Source: JACPDH01 sp041671505
GTDB lineage: Bacteria > Acidobacteriota > Thermoanaerobaculia > Gp7-AA8
DNA: 64,000 nucleotides
Direction of reading: 5' to 3'
NCBI GenBank assembly: GCA_041671505.1
Contig: JBAZBK010000008.1
Location: 1-64,000, forward strand
Shown: positions 1 through 11,247 of the stretch, in pieces
Layout of the letters: each line of letters begins with the position of its first letter
Numbering within the stretch: the stretch's first letter is position 1
Made by a program: the position numbers and the translations under genes
Notes under the pieces: model-generated
The model's database searches: none
Told to the model about the DNA's origin: nothing
The model's input: the letters and a program-made list of their open reading frames with translations, nothing else

Positions 1-96
1 ACAACTAACAACTAACAACTAACAACTAACAACTAACAACTAACAACTAACAACTAACAACTAACAACTAACAACTAACAACTAACAACTAACAAC
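1..96. repeat. Tandem heptamer array (ACAACTA)n, one arm of a palindromic element
   Basis: Nearly 14 perfect copies of the 7-bp unit ACAACTA (TTAGTTG on the other strand) run from the window edge to five bases beyond the stop codon of the DUF302 gene. The same unit forms both arms of the elements at 37312-37461 and 45532-45741, so this is probably one arm of a similar palindrome whose partner lies outside the window. There are no spacers between copies, so it is not a CRISPR array. Confidence 0.9.
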
Positions 97-101
97 CCCA
101 G

Positions 102-494
102 CTACAGCTCCGCGATCGCCTTCGTCAGCCGGGCCTTCGCGTCGGCAGCGACTTCTGCCACAGCCGCGTTGTCGGGAATGACGGCGACCATCGTCGCGGG
201 ATCGATCGCGGAGACGACGGAAGAATTCTCTCCCGCCTCGTAGACGATCACGTTGCAGGGGAGGAGCAGGCCGATCTCAAGCTCCGCCTGGAGCGCCTTG
301 TACGCGAGCGACGGGTTGCACGCGCCGAGGATCGTGTAGCGCTTGAAGTCGACGCCGAGCTTTTCCTTCAGCTTTTCTTTCATGTCGATCGTCGTCAGCA
401 CGCCGAATCCGTTGTCTTTCAACACTGCTGTGGCGCGCTCGATCGCCTGTTCGTAGCGAAGTGCGATGGTTCTGCGGATTCCGAAGTCGGGCAT
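102..494 (-). CDS. DUF302 domain-containing protein
   Basis: This 130-residue protein is a single DUF302 domain, a small alpha/beta fold of unknown biochemical role found in many bacteria. It begins with a segment reading as 'ALRYEQAIERATAVLKDNGF', followed by the hallmark stretch 'ILGACNPSLAYKAL' (residues about 56-69) and 'LLPCNVIVYE' (about 77-86), each with one conserved cysteine. There is no signal peptide, so it is likely cytoplasmic. It is the last gene of the minus-strand series starting at 7540 and lies 13 bp after the universal stress protein gene. DUF302 genes often sit next to efflux, sulfur or redox genes; the precise role here is unknown. A heptamer array begins five bases after the stop codon. 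Confidence 0.9.
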   Translation of the reverse strand: MPDFGIRRTIALRYEQAIERATAVLKDNGFGVLTTIDMKEKLKEKLGVDFKRYTILGACNPSLAYKALQAELEIGLLLPCNVIVYEAGENSSVVSAIDPATMVAVIPDNAAVAEVAADAKARLTKAIAEL

Positions 495-507
495 GCGGTT
501 CTCCTCT

Positions 508-1356
508 TCAAACGATGATCGTCAGCACCGGGCAGGGTGCATGCCGGGTGATGCGCGAGGTCGTGACGCCGATGACGCTCGTGTCGGCGAATGGCCGGTG
601 CCGTGAGCCGAGCACGATCAGGTCGGCTCGTGACTCCCGGGCGTGGTTGATGACGGTCTCCGCGGCCTCGCCGTCGAGCACGAGCAGAGACGCGGATCCG
701 GACGGCACGTCGGCGAGCCACGACTCGAGAACTTCTTTAGGATTCCCGGATGCCTTCGAGGCGGCATCGCGCACGTGCAGCAGTGAAACGGTCGCGCCGA
801 TGACGGCGGCGAAATCGACGGCCTGGTGGAAGACGTCGCGCGACGCGGGCGTCAGGTCGACGGGGCAGAGGATCGAGGGCGACGCCGGAGTGTTCTCCAC
901 GGCACGGTCCGCGGGCCGGATGGTCAGCAACGGATGCGACGTCTCGTGCAGCACCTTCTCGGTGACCGATCCGAGAGTGAGCCGGTTGAGCCCGGTTCGC
1001 CCGTGCGTTCCCATGACGATCAGGTCGGCCTCGAGCTCTTTGGCGGTCCGGACGATCGCCGTGACGGGGTGATCTTCGACGACCTCTGTCTGGTATCGCA
1101 CCCCGGCGGGGATGTTCGCCGACGCGTACTTCGCAAGCTCGTTGCGCGCGTTCGCCTTCTGCATGGCGAGCGAGCTCGCGATCGAGTCGATCTGTGCCGC
1201 CGTGAAATGAGGCGGAGGCAGGAACGCGTCGGCGTACATCACGACGAGCTCGGCGTTCGCGCGACGGGCGAGCTCTCCCGCGTAACGGAGTGCGTGCGTC
1301 GCCAGCTCCGAGAAATCGGTCGGCGCCAGGATTCTTGAGATTCGCAGTTTAGGCAT
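508..1356 (-). CDS. Universal stress protein, tandem UspA domains
   Basis: Two UspA-like Rossmann domains are fused, residues about 1-145 and 150-282. The first keeps the ATP-binding loop pattern G-2x-G-9x-G-S/T (GTHGRTG then LGSVTEKV). In the second the equivalent loop is degenerate (GSRHRPFADTSVIG), so nucleotide binding may be limited to the first half. Tandem USPs are cytoplasmic stress-survival proteins. I chose the start at 1356 because GGGAGG lies 7 bp upstream. An ATG six codons earlier (1374) overlaps the RND pump stop codon and is the alternative. The position directly behind the pump genes suggests co-transcription with them. Confidence 0.92.
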   Translation of the reverse strand: MPKLRISRILAPTDFSELATHALRYAGELARRANAELVVMYADAFLPPPHFTAAQIDSIASSLAMQKANARNELAKYASANIPAGVRYQTEVVEDHPVTAIVRTAKELEADLIVMGTHGRTGLNRLTLGSVTEKVLHETSHPLLTIRPADRAVENTPASPSILCPVDLTPASRDVFHQAVDFAAVIGATVSLLHVRDAASKASGNPKEVLESWLADVPSGSASLLVLDGEAAETVINHARESRADLIVLGSRHRPFADTSVIGVTTSRITRHAPCPVLTIIV

Positions 1357-1370
1357 GAGTGATCCTCCCG

Positions 1371-4588
<3,218 letters not shown>

Positions 4589-4589
<1 letters not shown>

Positions 4590-5753
4590 TACTTCGTTCC
4601 TTTCGCGGCAGGCTCCGCGATTTTCACTCCGTCGCGGAGGGCGGCGGTGGCGGGGGAGGCGTAGCGGTCACCGTCGCCGAGGCCCGACAGCACCTCGACA
4701 CGCTCGCCGAGGTCACGGCCGGTCTGCACGAAGCGGAGGTGTGCGATTCCTTCGGGGTCGACTCCCCAGATTCCGGTCAGCTGGCCCTGGAAGACGAGCG
4801 CGCTCTTCGGCACGCTGATCGTCGTCGTCTCGCCGATCTTGATGCGCGCGCGTGCCGACATGCCGGACGCGAGCCCTTCCGTGGGCGGGAGCGAGACCTT
4901 CACGACGTAGCTCCGGCTCGAGGGATCGAGAGCGGGGGAGACGTGCTCGATCGTTCCGTCGATGACCGCGCCGGTCGAGTCGACGGTGACCCGCGCCTTG
5001 CCCCCCTGCTTGATCGAGCCGATGCGCGACTCGTCGACGGTCGTGTCGAGGCGATATCCCGAGGTCGACTCGACCGTGAGGAGCGACATGCCGGGCATCG
5101 CCTGCATGCCGACGTCGGCGTTCTTCGCCGTGACGACGCCGTCGACGGGCGAGGTGATGCGCGTCCAGGAGAGCATCGCCGCCGCGCTGTCGGCGTCGGC
5201 ACGCGCCTGCGAGCGCTTCGCGACCATCTGGTCGTACATCCGGTCGGCGGAGGTCTTCTGGGCGACGGCGGCGCGGTAGCGCGCCTCGACCTCTTCGAAC
5301 TCCTGCGGGCTCACGGAGCCGCGCTCGCGAAGCTGCACGAAGCGGTTGTAGGTGGCCGTAGCGAGCGCCGCCTGTGAGGCTGCGGCCACGCGGCCGGCGT
5401 CGGCGCCTGCGATCGCATTCTCGGTCTCATCAAGGCCCGCGCCCGCTTTGCGCTGCTGCGCGGCGATGTCGCGGTCGTCGATCGTGAGAAGAAGCTGCCC
5501 TGCTTTGACGCGATCGCCTTCGGAGACGAGGATCTGCGTCACGTTCCCGACGGTCTTCGCCGAGAGGTTCGCGATCGTCGTCGACCGGATCGTGCCGAGC
5601 GCCTCGACGGCGTCGTCGGCCGGGGCGAGCGAGGCGGTTTCGATCGAGATGCCGGAGAGGCTCTCGGGCGCCTTCGTCTCCGTCGCCTTGCCGCAGGCGA
5701 GAGTGAGGAGGCTGGCTGTGAGAATGAGGGCAAGGGTCGTTGCTTTCGTCATG
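4589..5753 (-). CDS. RND efflux membrane fusion protein (HlyD/AcrA type), lipoprotein
   Basis: Periplasmic adaptor of 387 residues linking the pump and outer-membrane channel. It begins with a lipoprotein signal 'TLALILTASLLTLACGKA' whose cysteine would be acylated. A lipoyl/barrel-sandwich half-motif with 'VKAGQLLLTIDD' follows, then a long alpha-hairpin rich in Ala, Gln and Arg (about 110-205), the second lipoyl half ('SPVDGVVTAKNADVG'), a beta-barrel, and a membrane-proximal domain. I place the start at 5753 because the lipoprotein signal begins there. The open frame continues upstream to 5896 but runs through a REPIN-like hairpin pair, so that extension is not likely to be translated. Confidence 0.93.
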
Positions 5754-5776
5754 AGTTCACCGTGCAGTTCAGCAAG

Positions 5777-5904
5777 CTTGTGTGGCGCAGACACTCTTGT
5801 CTGCGCGTCGCCGAAGGCGACCATGTCGTCGGAGATATGCGGGTTCCGGTCAGGGCGGCGCTTCGCGCCGCGCGCAGGCAGGAGTGCCTGCGCCACATTG
5901 AGGT
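5777..5904. repeat. REPIN-like pair of inverted hairpins
   Basis: Two short palindromes face each other. The first reads GCGCAGACA-ctct-TGTCTGCGC (about 5786-5807) and the second GCGCAGGCA-ggag-TGCCTGCGC (about 5873-5894). The outer flanks TGTGGCGCAG and CTGCGCCACA also pair, so the whole 128 bp can fold as one cruciform. This is the architecture of REPINs/BIMEs, which are mobilised in trans by RAYT transposases in other bacteria. A related single hairpin is at 7705-7729. It lies between the TolC-like gene and the fusion-protein gene of the pump operon. Confidence 0.8.
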
Positions 5905-5915
5905 TACGTCGTGCA

Positions 5916-7298
5916 TCACTTTGACTCCTTCACGAACGGGGCGATCGATTCGAACTGCCCCGTCGCGCGGAGGAGCTCCGCATATCCGGTCATGTATTCG
6001 TAGTTCGCCGCGAGCCGGGCGAGGCGTGCTGCAACTGCGGTGGTGTCGGCGCGAAGCACCTCGGTGATCGTGGTCAGCCCCGCGTCGTAGCGGTCGCGGA
6101 CGATGCGAGCCGCCTCCGCCGCCTGTGCCGCGGCCGATTCACCGACGACGAGCCGCTGCCTGGCCGTCATGTAACGGCTGTGCGCCGTGAGGATGTCGAG
6201 CTCTGCCTCGCTCCTGACCTGGTCGACACCGGCCTCGGCGCCGAGCTCCTGCGCGCGCGCCTCGCTGACGCGGTACGCGCGACCCGGATCGAGAATGTTC
6301 CAGCTCACCGACACGCCGACGACCGTGTCGTCGTTCTGGTTGCTCATCGTCTCGCCGCTCTGTCCCCAGTTTGCGAATGTGTCGACGCGGGGAAGGAACT
6401 GCCCTTTCGCGATCCGGGAGCCGAGCGCCGCCTGCCGGCGCCCGAGCGAGGCGATCTGCACGTCGGCGCGCTTCTCCATCCCTGCCGCGAGCAGCTCCGC
6501 GTAGGGCATGTCGGGGAACGACGGCGGGGTCAGGTCTGCGCTTACGACCAGCGGCGTGTCGGACGGGACGCCGACGACGTTCGCGAGCGACCTGTAGGCG
6601 ATCGCCTTTTCGCCCTGCGCCGCGATGAGCTGCTCGCGGTAGTTCGAGAGCTGGACTTCGGCCGCGAGGAGGTCCGACTGGACGACGAGCCCGGTCTCGA
6701 ATCGCGATCGGATCGATGCGACGCCCGATTCGGCCGCCTTCACCGCGTCGGCCGCAACCTGTTCGCGAGCATCGGCGACCAGGACGCCGTAGTAGGCGCG
6801 GATCGTGTAGCTGCGAAGCATCTGGCGCGCCGCCTCCGACTGGAGCTTCGCCTGCTCGACGCCCGTTCCGGCGATCGAGATCGACGACCAGCGGCGAAGC
6901 TGGTCGAAGATCGGCAGGCGCGCGCTCACCGCGAGGCGGTAGTTGTCGAGCTCGGGAGGGTTGTTGAGGAAGTTCGGGTCGAAGTTCTCGGGACCGAAGT
7001 TCCCCTGCTCGAGCAGCGTGCCGAAGACGTAAACCGGGTTGTCGCCTCGCGTGAACGTCTCGCTCACGCCGACCTGCGGCAGCCAGGTCGATTGCGCCTG
7101 GCGGAGCCGCGCGACGGCGACGGCTTCACCCGAAGACGCCATCCGGATGCGCGGGTTCTCGGTGAGCGCGAGCGTGACCGCCTCGTCGAGCGTGAGCCCG
7201 TCGGAGATGTCGACTGCAGGGGGCTCGGGCTCGGCGGCCTGGAGCGGCGCGGTGAAGGCTGCGATTGCGACCGCAGCCATGGCGAGGAGTCGTTTCAT
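5916..7298 (-). CDS. TolC-family outer-membrane channel protein
   Basis: A 460-residue outer-membrane efflux protein. A cleavable signal peptide ('LLAMAAVAIAAFTAPLQAA') is followed by two repeated OEP halves with the usual beginnings 'LTLDEAVTLALTENPRI' (about residue 35) and 'ERADVQIA'-like text in the second half. Long heptad-rich helices would build the periplasmic tunnel. The start at 7298 has GGGAGG 7-8 bp upstream; an in-frame extension to 7397 would precede the signal peptide and is rejected. It sits between the DUF2892 gene and the fusion protein and completes the tripartite pump. Confidence 0.94.
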   Translation of the reverse strand: MKRLLAMAAVAIAAFTAPLQAAEPEPPAVDISDGLTLDEAVTLALTENPRIRMASSGEAVAVARLRQAQSTWLPQVGVSETFTRGDNPVYVFGTLLEQGNFGPENFDPNFLNNPPELDNYRLAVSARLPIFDQLRRWSSISIAGTGVEQAKLQSEAARQMLRSYTIRAYYGVLVADAREQVAADAVKAAESGVASIRSRFETGLVVQSDLLAAEVQLSNYREQLIAAQGEKAIAYRSLANVVGVPSDTPLVVSADLTPPSFPDMPYAELLAAGMEKRADVQIASLGRRQAALGSRIAKGQFLPRVDTFANWGQSGETMSNQNDDTVVGVSVSWNILDPGRAYRVSEARAQELGAEAGVDQVRSEAELDILTAHSRYMTARQRLVVGESAAAQAAEAARIVRDRYDAGLTTITEVLRADTTAVAARLARLAANYEYMTGYAELLRATGQFESIAPFVKESK

Positions 7299-7321
7299 CG
7301 AGTGCCTCCCTGGGGAGATGT

Positions 7322-7540
7322 TCAGGCCTGCTTCGCGGGGACTTCGCAGACGGCATCCTTGACGCCGAGCTTGCGGAGGATCGCCATTGCCGGGCACCAG
7401 TTCGTGAACGCCGACTGGACGAGATTCAGCGCCACGAAGGCGGTGAAGAGGAGCCAGGCCGGATGAACGAAATATCCGAGAGCGATAGTGATGCCGACGA
7501 CGATGCCGGCGATGAGTCTGAGGTAACGGTCGACTGTCAT
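7322..7540 (-). CDS. DUF2892 (YgaP-like) small inner-membrane protein
   Basis: A 72-residue protein with two hydrophobic helices (about 9-25 and 28-44) followed by the motif 'NWCPA' and a Cys-containing tail ('VCEVP'). This matches the DUF2892 / YgaP transmembrane domain, which in other proteins is fused to a rhodanese and acts in sulfur handling. Here only the membrane part is present. AAGGAGGA lies 9 bp before the ATG. It is the promoter-proximal gene of the pump operon. DUF2892 next to RND/TolC genes suggests a thiol- or sulfide-linked function, but that is inference. Confidence 0.9.
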   Translation of the reverse strand: MTVDRYLRLIAGIVVGITIALGYFVHPAWLLFTAFVALNLVQSAFTNWCPAMAILRKLGVKDAVCEVPAKQA

Positions 7541-7596
7541 GATGAAGAGTCCTCCTTGGCGTTCGTTGCCCGGTAGAAGTCTGCCAGGCGTCGGTA

Positions 7597-7625
7597 TATT
7601 CCTATATGAGCATATAGTTTGTCAA
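7597..7625 (-). promoter_or_regulatory. Promoter of the DUF2892-efflux operon with operator dyad in its spacer
   Basis: On the minus strand a consensus -35 TTGACA (7620-7625) is followed after about 18 bp by GAATAT/AATATA as a -10. The spacer contains a perfect inverted repeat CTATATG-AG-CATATAG (7602-7617). A dyad between -35 and -10 is a classical repressor position. The AT-rich form resembles operators of ArsR/SmtB-type sulfide or metal sensors (for example BigR/SqrR), but no ArsR gene is in the window. The neighbouring Crp/Fnr regulator is an alternative binder, although the site lacks the TTGAT/TGTGA half-sites. Confidence 0.7.
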
Positions 7626-7704
7626 GTGCCAGTCGGGCTCCGCGTTCACGCTCGCAGGTCGAGGCCCGGGTGTCGAGGGTGAACGGGCGGCCCGGGAGTG
7701 ATGG

Positions 7705-7729
7705 GGCGCAGCTACTGCTGTCTGCGCGG
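7705..7729. repeat. Single REP-like hairpin
   Basis: GCGCAG and CTGCGC close a short imperfect palindrome related in sequence to the REPIN arms at 5777-5904. It lies in the 440-bp region between the pump-operon promoter and the palindromic element at 7779. Confidence 0.5.
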
Positions 7730-7767
7730 CGCGGAAGGCGGCATCGCGGCAGGGGGACGGTATGCCA

Positions 7768-7943
7768 CGCCCAAGGTCCAATGGTCTTGAGTTAACGGAG
7801 GAGAAGCCGAAGTTAGAAGTTAGAACGCTGAATGTTGAATCCAGAAATGGGCTCAAACGTGCCCTTTCTGGGTTCTGAATTCATCGTTCTGCGTTCTGAC
7901 TTCTGGGTTTTCCCCTTAACTCAAGTCCATCGCGCCCAAGGTC
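7768..7943. mobile_element. MITE-like palindrome with heptamer arms and flanking 11-bp direct repeats
   Basis: The core (7779-7932) is a palindrome. Outer arms share ATGG-n-CTTGAGTTAA. Inner arms are six heptamers each, all beginning GAA: left GAAGTTA, GAAGTTA, GAACGCT, GAATGTT, GAATCCA, GAAATGG; right (reverse complement) GAAGTCA, GAACGCA, GAACGAT, GAATTCA, GAACCCA, GAAAGGG. Perfect direct repeats CGCCCAAGGTC stand immediately outside at 7768-7778 and 7933-7943, as expected of a target-site duplication. There is no coding capacity, so any mobilisation would be in trans. Confidence 0.75.
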
Positions 7944-7980
7944 AGGCGCCCTGCTTCGCTCCGCCTTTCGCGCTCCGCGT

Positions 7981-8670
7981 TTACTCCTGCTGGCTCTCTT
8001 CCTCGAGCCTTGCGCCGTCGAGGATGACGAGCTGCTTGCCGTCCATCCGGATCATCCCCTCGGCCTGGAAGCGGGAGAGATTCCGCGAGACGAGCTCGCG
8101 GACGGTGCCGATGTGCGCGCCGATCTCCTGGTTCGCCGGCAAGGTGATCTCCAGCCCGTCGGAGGTCGGTACGCCTTCCTTTGCCGCAATGCGGAGCAGC
8201 AGACCCGCGAGCCTCTGCCTCACCGTCGTGAATGAGAGCTCCTCGATCAGCGCGACGAGCCGCCGAAGCCGTCTTCCCGTCGCCTTCAGGACCTTCAACG
8301 TGATGTTCGGATGCTCGAGGCAGAGCGCGCGGAAGTCGGCCTTCGACAGGAACAGAGTCATCGTCTCGACGACCGCCGAGCACGAGGCGGGGTAGGGGCC
8401 GTCGTCGAAGACCGGCAGCTCGGCGACGATGCCGCCCGGACGCTCGATCGCGAGGACCTGCTCGCGCCCCGACGGCGAGCTCTTGAAGATTCTCACCGCA
8501 CCCGACTCGATGACGAAGAGCCCCTGGCACGCGTCGCCCTCGGCGAACAGCAACTCGCCCCCGAGCAGCGCGCGGCGCGTGACTCGCTTGCAGGTCGCGT
8601 CGAGCTCGATCTCCGAAAGGTCGGCGAAGAGCGGGACTTTCCCCAGGATCAGCTTCGGATCGGTGGTCAT
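7981..8670 (-). CDS. Crp/Fnr-family transcriptional regulator
   Basis: A 229-residue cytoplasmic regulator. An N-terminal cyclic-nucleotide-binding beta-roll (about 10-125) is followed by a dimerisation helix and a C-terminal winged HTH with recognition segment 'ANQEIGAHIGTVRELVSRNL' (about 179-198). The effector is unclear: the N-terminal Cys spacing needed for an Fnr iron-sulfur cluster is absent, and the cNMP arginine motif is not obvious. No Shine-Dalgarno is present. TACAAT ends only 6 nt before the ATG, so the mRNA is probably leaderless. It may control the neighbouring pump operon, which is inference from position. Confidence 0.93.
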   Translation of the reverse strand: MTTDPKLILGKVPLFADLSEIELDATCKRVTRRALLGGELLFAEGDACQGLFVIESGAVRIFKSSPSGREQVLAIERPGGIVAELPVFDDGPYPASCSAVVETMTLFLSKADFRALCLEHPNITLKVLKATGRRLRRLVALIEELSFTTVRQRLAGLLLRIAAKEGVPTSDGLEITLPANQEIGAHIGTVRELVSRNLSRFQAEGMIRMDGKQLVILDGARLEEESQQE

Positions 8671-8684
8671 GGGCGAATTGTAGC
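8671..8684 (-). promoter_or_regulatory. Putative leaderless promoter of the Crp/Fnr gene
   Basis: On the minus strand TACAAT is followed by six bases and then the ATG at 8670, so transcription would begin at or next to the start codon. No Shine-Dalgarno is present and no good -35 is visible. Confidence 0.5.
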
Positions 8685-9059
8685 GTGAAGGTCAGACACA
8701 CAACGGCCGGAAGGGTCGGGCCTGTCGCGCCCCCGTTTCTGTGTCCCTGGCTGGACCGGGTACCCCTCTACACCAGGCAATGGTCCTTGGTTACGCGCCC
8801 GGTGGTCATTTCGCTCCAGCCTCTTCTCCAGCGAGAGCGCCGGTTCTCACTCACGATCCTTCCGGCACATCCTCAATTTCGGTTCGCGACCCGCCACTTG
8901 CGAGGAGATCCGGGCCGCGCCGGAGTGACGCGGCGCACAAGGCCGTTGGCCCCGTGGCGCAATCGTCACATCGACGACGCCCAACGGGCGGATAGAATCC
9001 TGTCCGCGCGGGGCATTCCCTTCCCGTGCGCCCGCCGAATCGACCTTCGAGGAGAATTG
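8685..9059. other. 375-bp gene-free region between divergent genes; S46 peptidase promoter
   Basis: For the plus-strand peptidase I see a -35-like TCGACG (8972-8977), a 16-bp spacer, and a -10 TAGAAT (8994-8999), giving a leader of about 55 nt. GGAG precedes the ATG by about 6 bp. An open frame extends back through this region but lacks a start with ribosome-binding site and precedes the signal peptide, so it is not coding. Otherwise nothing recognisable. Confidence 0.55.
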
Positions 9060-11240
9060 ATGAAACGTGCCGCGATTCTTTCGCTCTTCCTCTGTGCAGC
9101 GCTCTGCCCGGTGGCCGTGTCGGCCGACGACGGGATGTGGATGCCGCAGCAAATCCCCGGACTCGGCGACGAGCTGAGGTCGATGGGGCTTCAGCTCGAT
9201 CCGTCGTCGTTCGCCGACCTCACAGGCTTCCCGATGGGCGCGATCGTCGAGATCAACGGCTGCAGCGCGACGTTCGTCTCGCCCGAGGGGCTGATCGTGA
9301 CGAACCATCACTGCGTGCACGACTCGCTCCAGTACAACTCGACGCCCGAGCGCGACCTGATCGAGCACGGTTTCCTCGCGACGAGCCGCACCGACGAGCC
9401 GCAGGCGACGCCTAACCAGCGCGTCTACGTGACGACGAAGATCGAGGACGTCACGGCGAAGATCACGGGCGGGTTGAAGAAGGGGGCGAGCGACAGCGAT
9501 CGCGCGAAGGCGGTCGACCGCAACGAGAAGGCGCTCGTCAAGGCCTGCGAGGCGCGAGACGGCATCCGCTGCGAGGTCTCGAACTTCTTCGGCGGCGAGC
9601 TCTTCCTGCTCCTCACGCAGATGGAGATCCGCGACGTGCGCCTCGTCTACGCGCCCGCGCTCGGCGTCGGCAACTTCGGCGACGAGGACGACAACTGGAT
9701 GTGGCCGCGCCACACCGGCGACTTCGGCTTCTTCCGCGCCTACGTCGGCCCCGACGGGCGCACGGCCGACTACTCGAAGGAGAACGTTCCGTTCAAGCCG
9801 GCACACTGGCTCAAGATCTCCACGCGCGATCTCGATCCGGAAGACCTGGTGCTTCTGGCTGGCTATCCCGGCTGGACGAGCCGCCTCGTTACCGCGGAGG
9901 AAGTGCGCAACGCGCAGGAGTGGTGGCTGCCGAGGGAGAACCGCTTCCGTCGCGGCCTCCTCGACATCCTCCGCAGCGAGGGGAAGCGCGGGCGTGCCGT
10001 CGAGATCGCGAACGCGTCGCGCGTGGCAAGCCTCGAGAACTACCTGAAGAAGTACGAAGGAGTGCTCGAGGCGTTCCATCGCGATGCGCTGCTGGATCGC
10101 AAACTCGAGGATGAAGCGCACGTGGCTGCGTTCGTCGCCACGAGTCCCGATCTCGCGAAGCGCTACGAGTCCGCGGCAAAGGAGTACTCGAGCCTGCTGG
10201 CGAAGGAGCGCGCGACGCGCGACCGGGACATCGTCTTCCGCTATCTGAATACGTCGTCCCCGATGCTCGCGCAGTCGTCGATGCTCTACAAGCTGAGCGT
10301 CGAGCGCGCGAAGAAGAACGACGCTGACCGCGAGGAAGGCTTCCAGGAGCGCGACTGGGCGCAGAAGATGAACGGCCTCAAGCGGACGCAGCGGACGATC
10401 GAGCGCGCCTCGGATCGCGCCGGACTCCGCTTCGTGCTGCTCGAAGCCGCAAAACTGCCGAAGGAGCAGCGGATCGGCGCCGTCGACGCCGCTCTCGCGA
10501 AGACCGGCAAGGCGACCGACGAAGATCAGGTCGAGGCGCTGCTCGACTCGCTCTACGCAGGCACGAAGGTCGACGATCTCGACACCCGGCTCGCGATGTT
10601 CGGAGAGTCGACCTCTGCTCTCGTCAAACGCGGCGACTCGATGATCGACCTCGCGGCGTCGCTCTATCCGCTGGCGAAACAGATCGAGGATCGCGGGCTC
10701 GAGATGCGCGGCGCGCGCTACCGGCTGCGCCCCGTCATGATCGACGCCATGCGCGCCGCGAAGAACGGGCGTCTCGCCCCCGACGCAAACGGCACGCTGC
10801 GCGTCGGCTTCGGCCAGGTGAAGGGATACGAGCCGCGCGACGGCGTGACCTACCTGCCGCAGACGACGATTGCCGGCGTGCTCGAGAAGAACACCGGCAA
10901 GCGCCCGTTCGACAGTCCCGTGAAGCTCCTCGACCTCGCCCGGGCGAAACAGTTCGGCTCGTACGCCGACCCCGACCTCGGCACGCTCCCCGTCGCCTTC
11001 GTGACGACGAACAACGTGACGAACGGAAGCTCCGGTTCGTCCGCGTTGAACGCCTACGGCGAAGTCTGCGGCCTCGCGTTCGACATGAACTGGGAAGGGA
11101 TCGCCGCCGACTGGGTCGTCAACGAGAAGTACGTCCGCACCGTCATCGTCGACTCACGCTACATCCTCTGGGTCATGGACGCCGTCGACGGCGCGCACGA
11201 CCTGATGCGCGAGATGGGGGTCGAGCCGCAGTTTCAATAA
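9060..11240 (+). CDS. S46-family dipeptidyl peptidase (DPP7/DPP11 type)
   Basis: A 726-residue exported serine exopeptidase that removes dipeptides from peptide N termini, most likely in the periplasm. A signal peptide ends near 'VAVSADDG'. The S46 triad is visible: His in 'VTNHHCVHDS' (about residue 82), Asp in 'GDEDDNWMWPRHTGD' (about 210), and Ser in 'NGSSGSSALN' near residue 660. Family members normally have GNSGS; here it is GSSGS. Eighteen residues after the serine, where DPP7 has Gly and DPP11 has Arg as P1-specificity residue, this protein has Met ('AFDMNWEG'). Length is normal (about 700-730). A terminator and heptamer array follow. Confidence 0.94.
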   Translation: MKRAAILSLFLCAALCPVAVSADDGMWMPQQIPGLGDELRSMGLQLDPSSFADLTGFPMGAIVEINGCSATFVSPEGLIVTNHHCVHDSLQYNSTPERDLIEHGFLATSRTDEPQATPNQRVYVTTKIEDVTAKITGGLKKGASDSDRAKAVDRNEKALVKACEARDGIRCEVSNFFGGELFLLLTQMEIRDVRLVYAPALGVGNFGDEDDNWMWPRHTGDFGFFRAYVGPDGRTADYSKENVPFKPAHWLKISTRDLDPEDLVLLAGYPGWTSRLVTAEEVRNAQEWWLPRENRFRRGLLDILRSEGKRGRAVEIANASRVASLENYLKKYEGVLEAFHRDALLDRKLEDEAHVAAFVATSPDLAKRYESAAKEYSSLLAKERATRDRDIVFRYLNTSSPMLAQSSMLYKLSVERAKKNDADREEGFQERDWAQKMNGLKRTQRTIERASDRAGLRFVLLEAAKLPKEQRIGAVDAALAKTGKATDEDQVEALLDSLYAGTKVDDLDTRLAMFGESTSALVKRGDSMIDLAASLYPLAKQIEDRGLEMRGARYRLRPVMIDAMRAAKNGRLAPDANGTLRVGFGQVKGYEPRDGVTYLPQTTIAGVLEKNTGKRPFDSPVKLLDLARAKQFGSYADPDLGTLPVAFVTTNNVTNGSSGSSALNAYGEVCGLAFDMNWEGIAADWVVNEKYVRTVIVDSRYILWVMDAVDGAHDLMREMGVEPQFQ

Positions 11241-11247
11241 AGCAGGC

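Noticed and set aside
1..96. CRISPR-like repeat array at the left edge
   Set aside because: The 7-bp units are contiguous with no spacers, and no cas gene is present.
5754..5896. Longer N terminus for the membrane fusion protein
   Set aside because: It would run through the REPIN-like hairpins and put the lipoprotein signal about 48 residues inside the protein.
8685..9059. Extended N terminus of the S46 peptidase
   Set aside because: The signal peptide starts at 9060 behind a ribosome-binding site, and a TAGAAT promoter lies within the extension.
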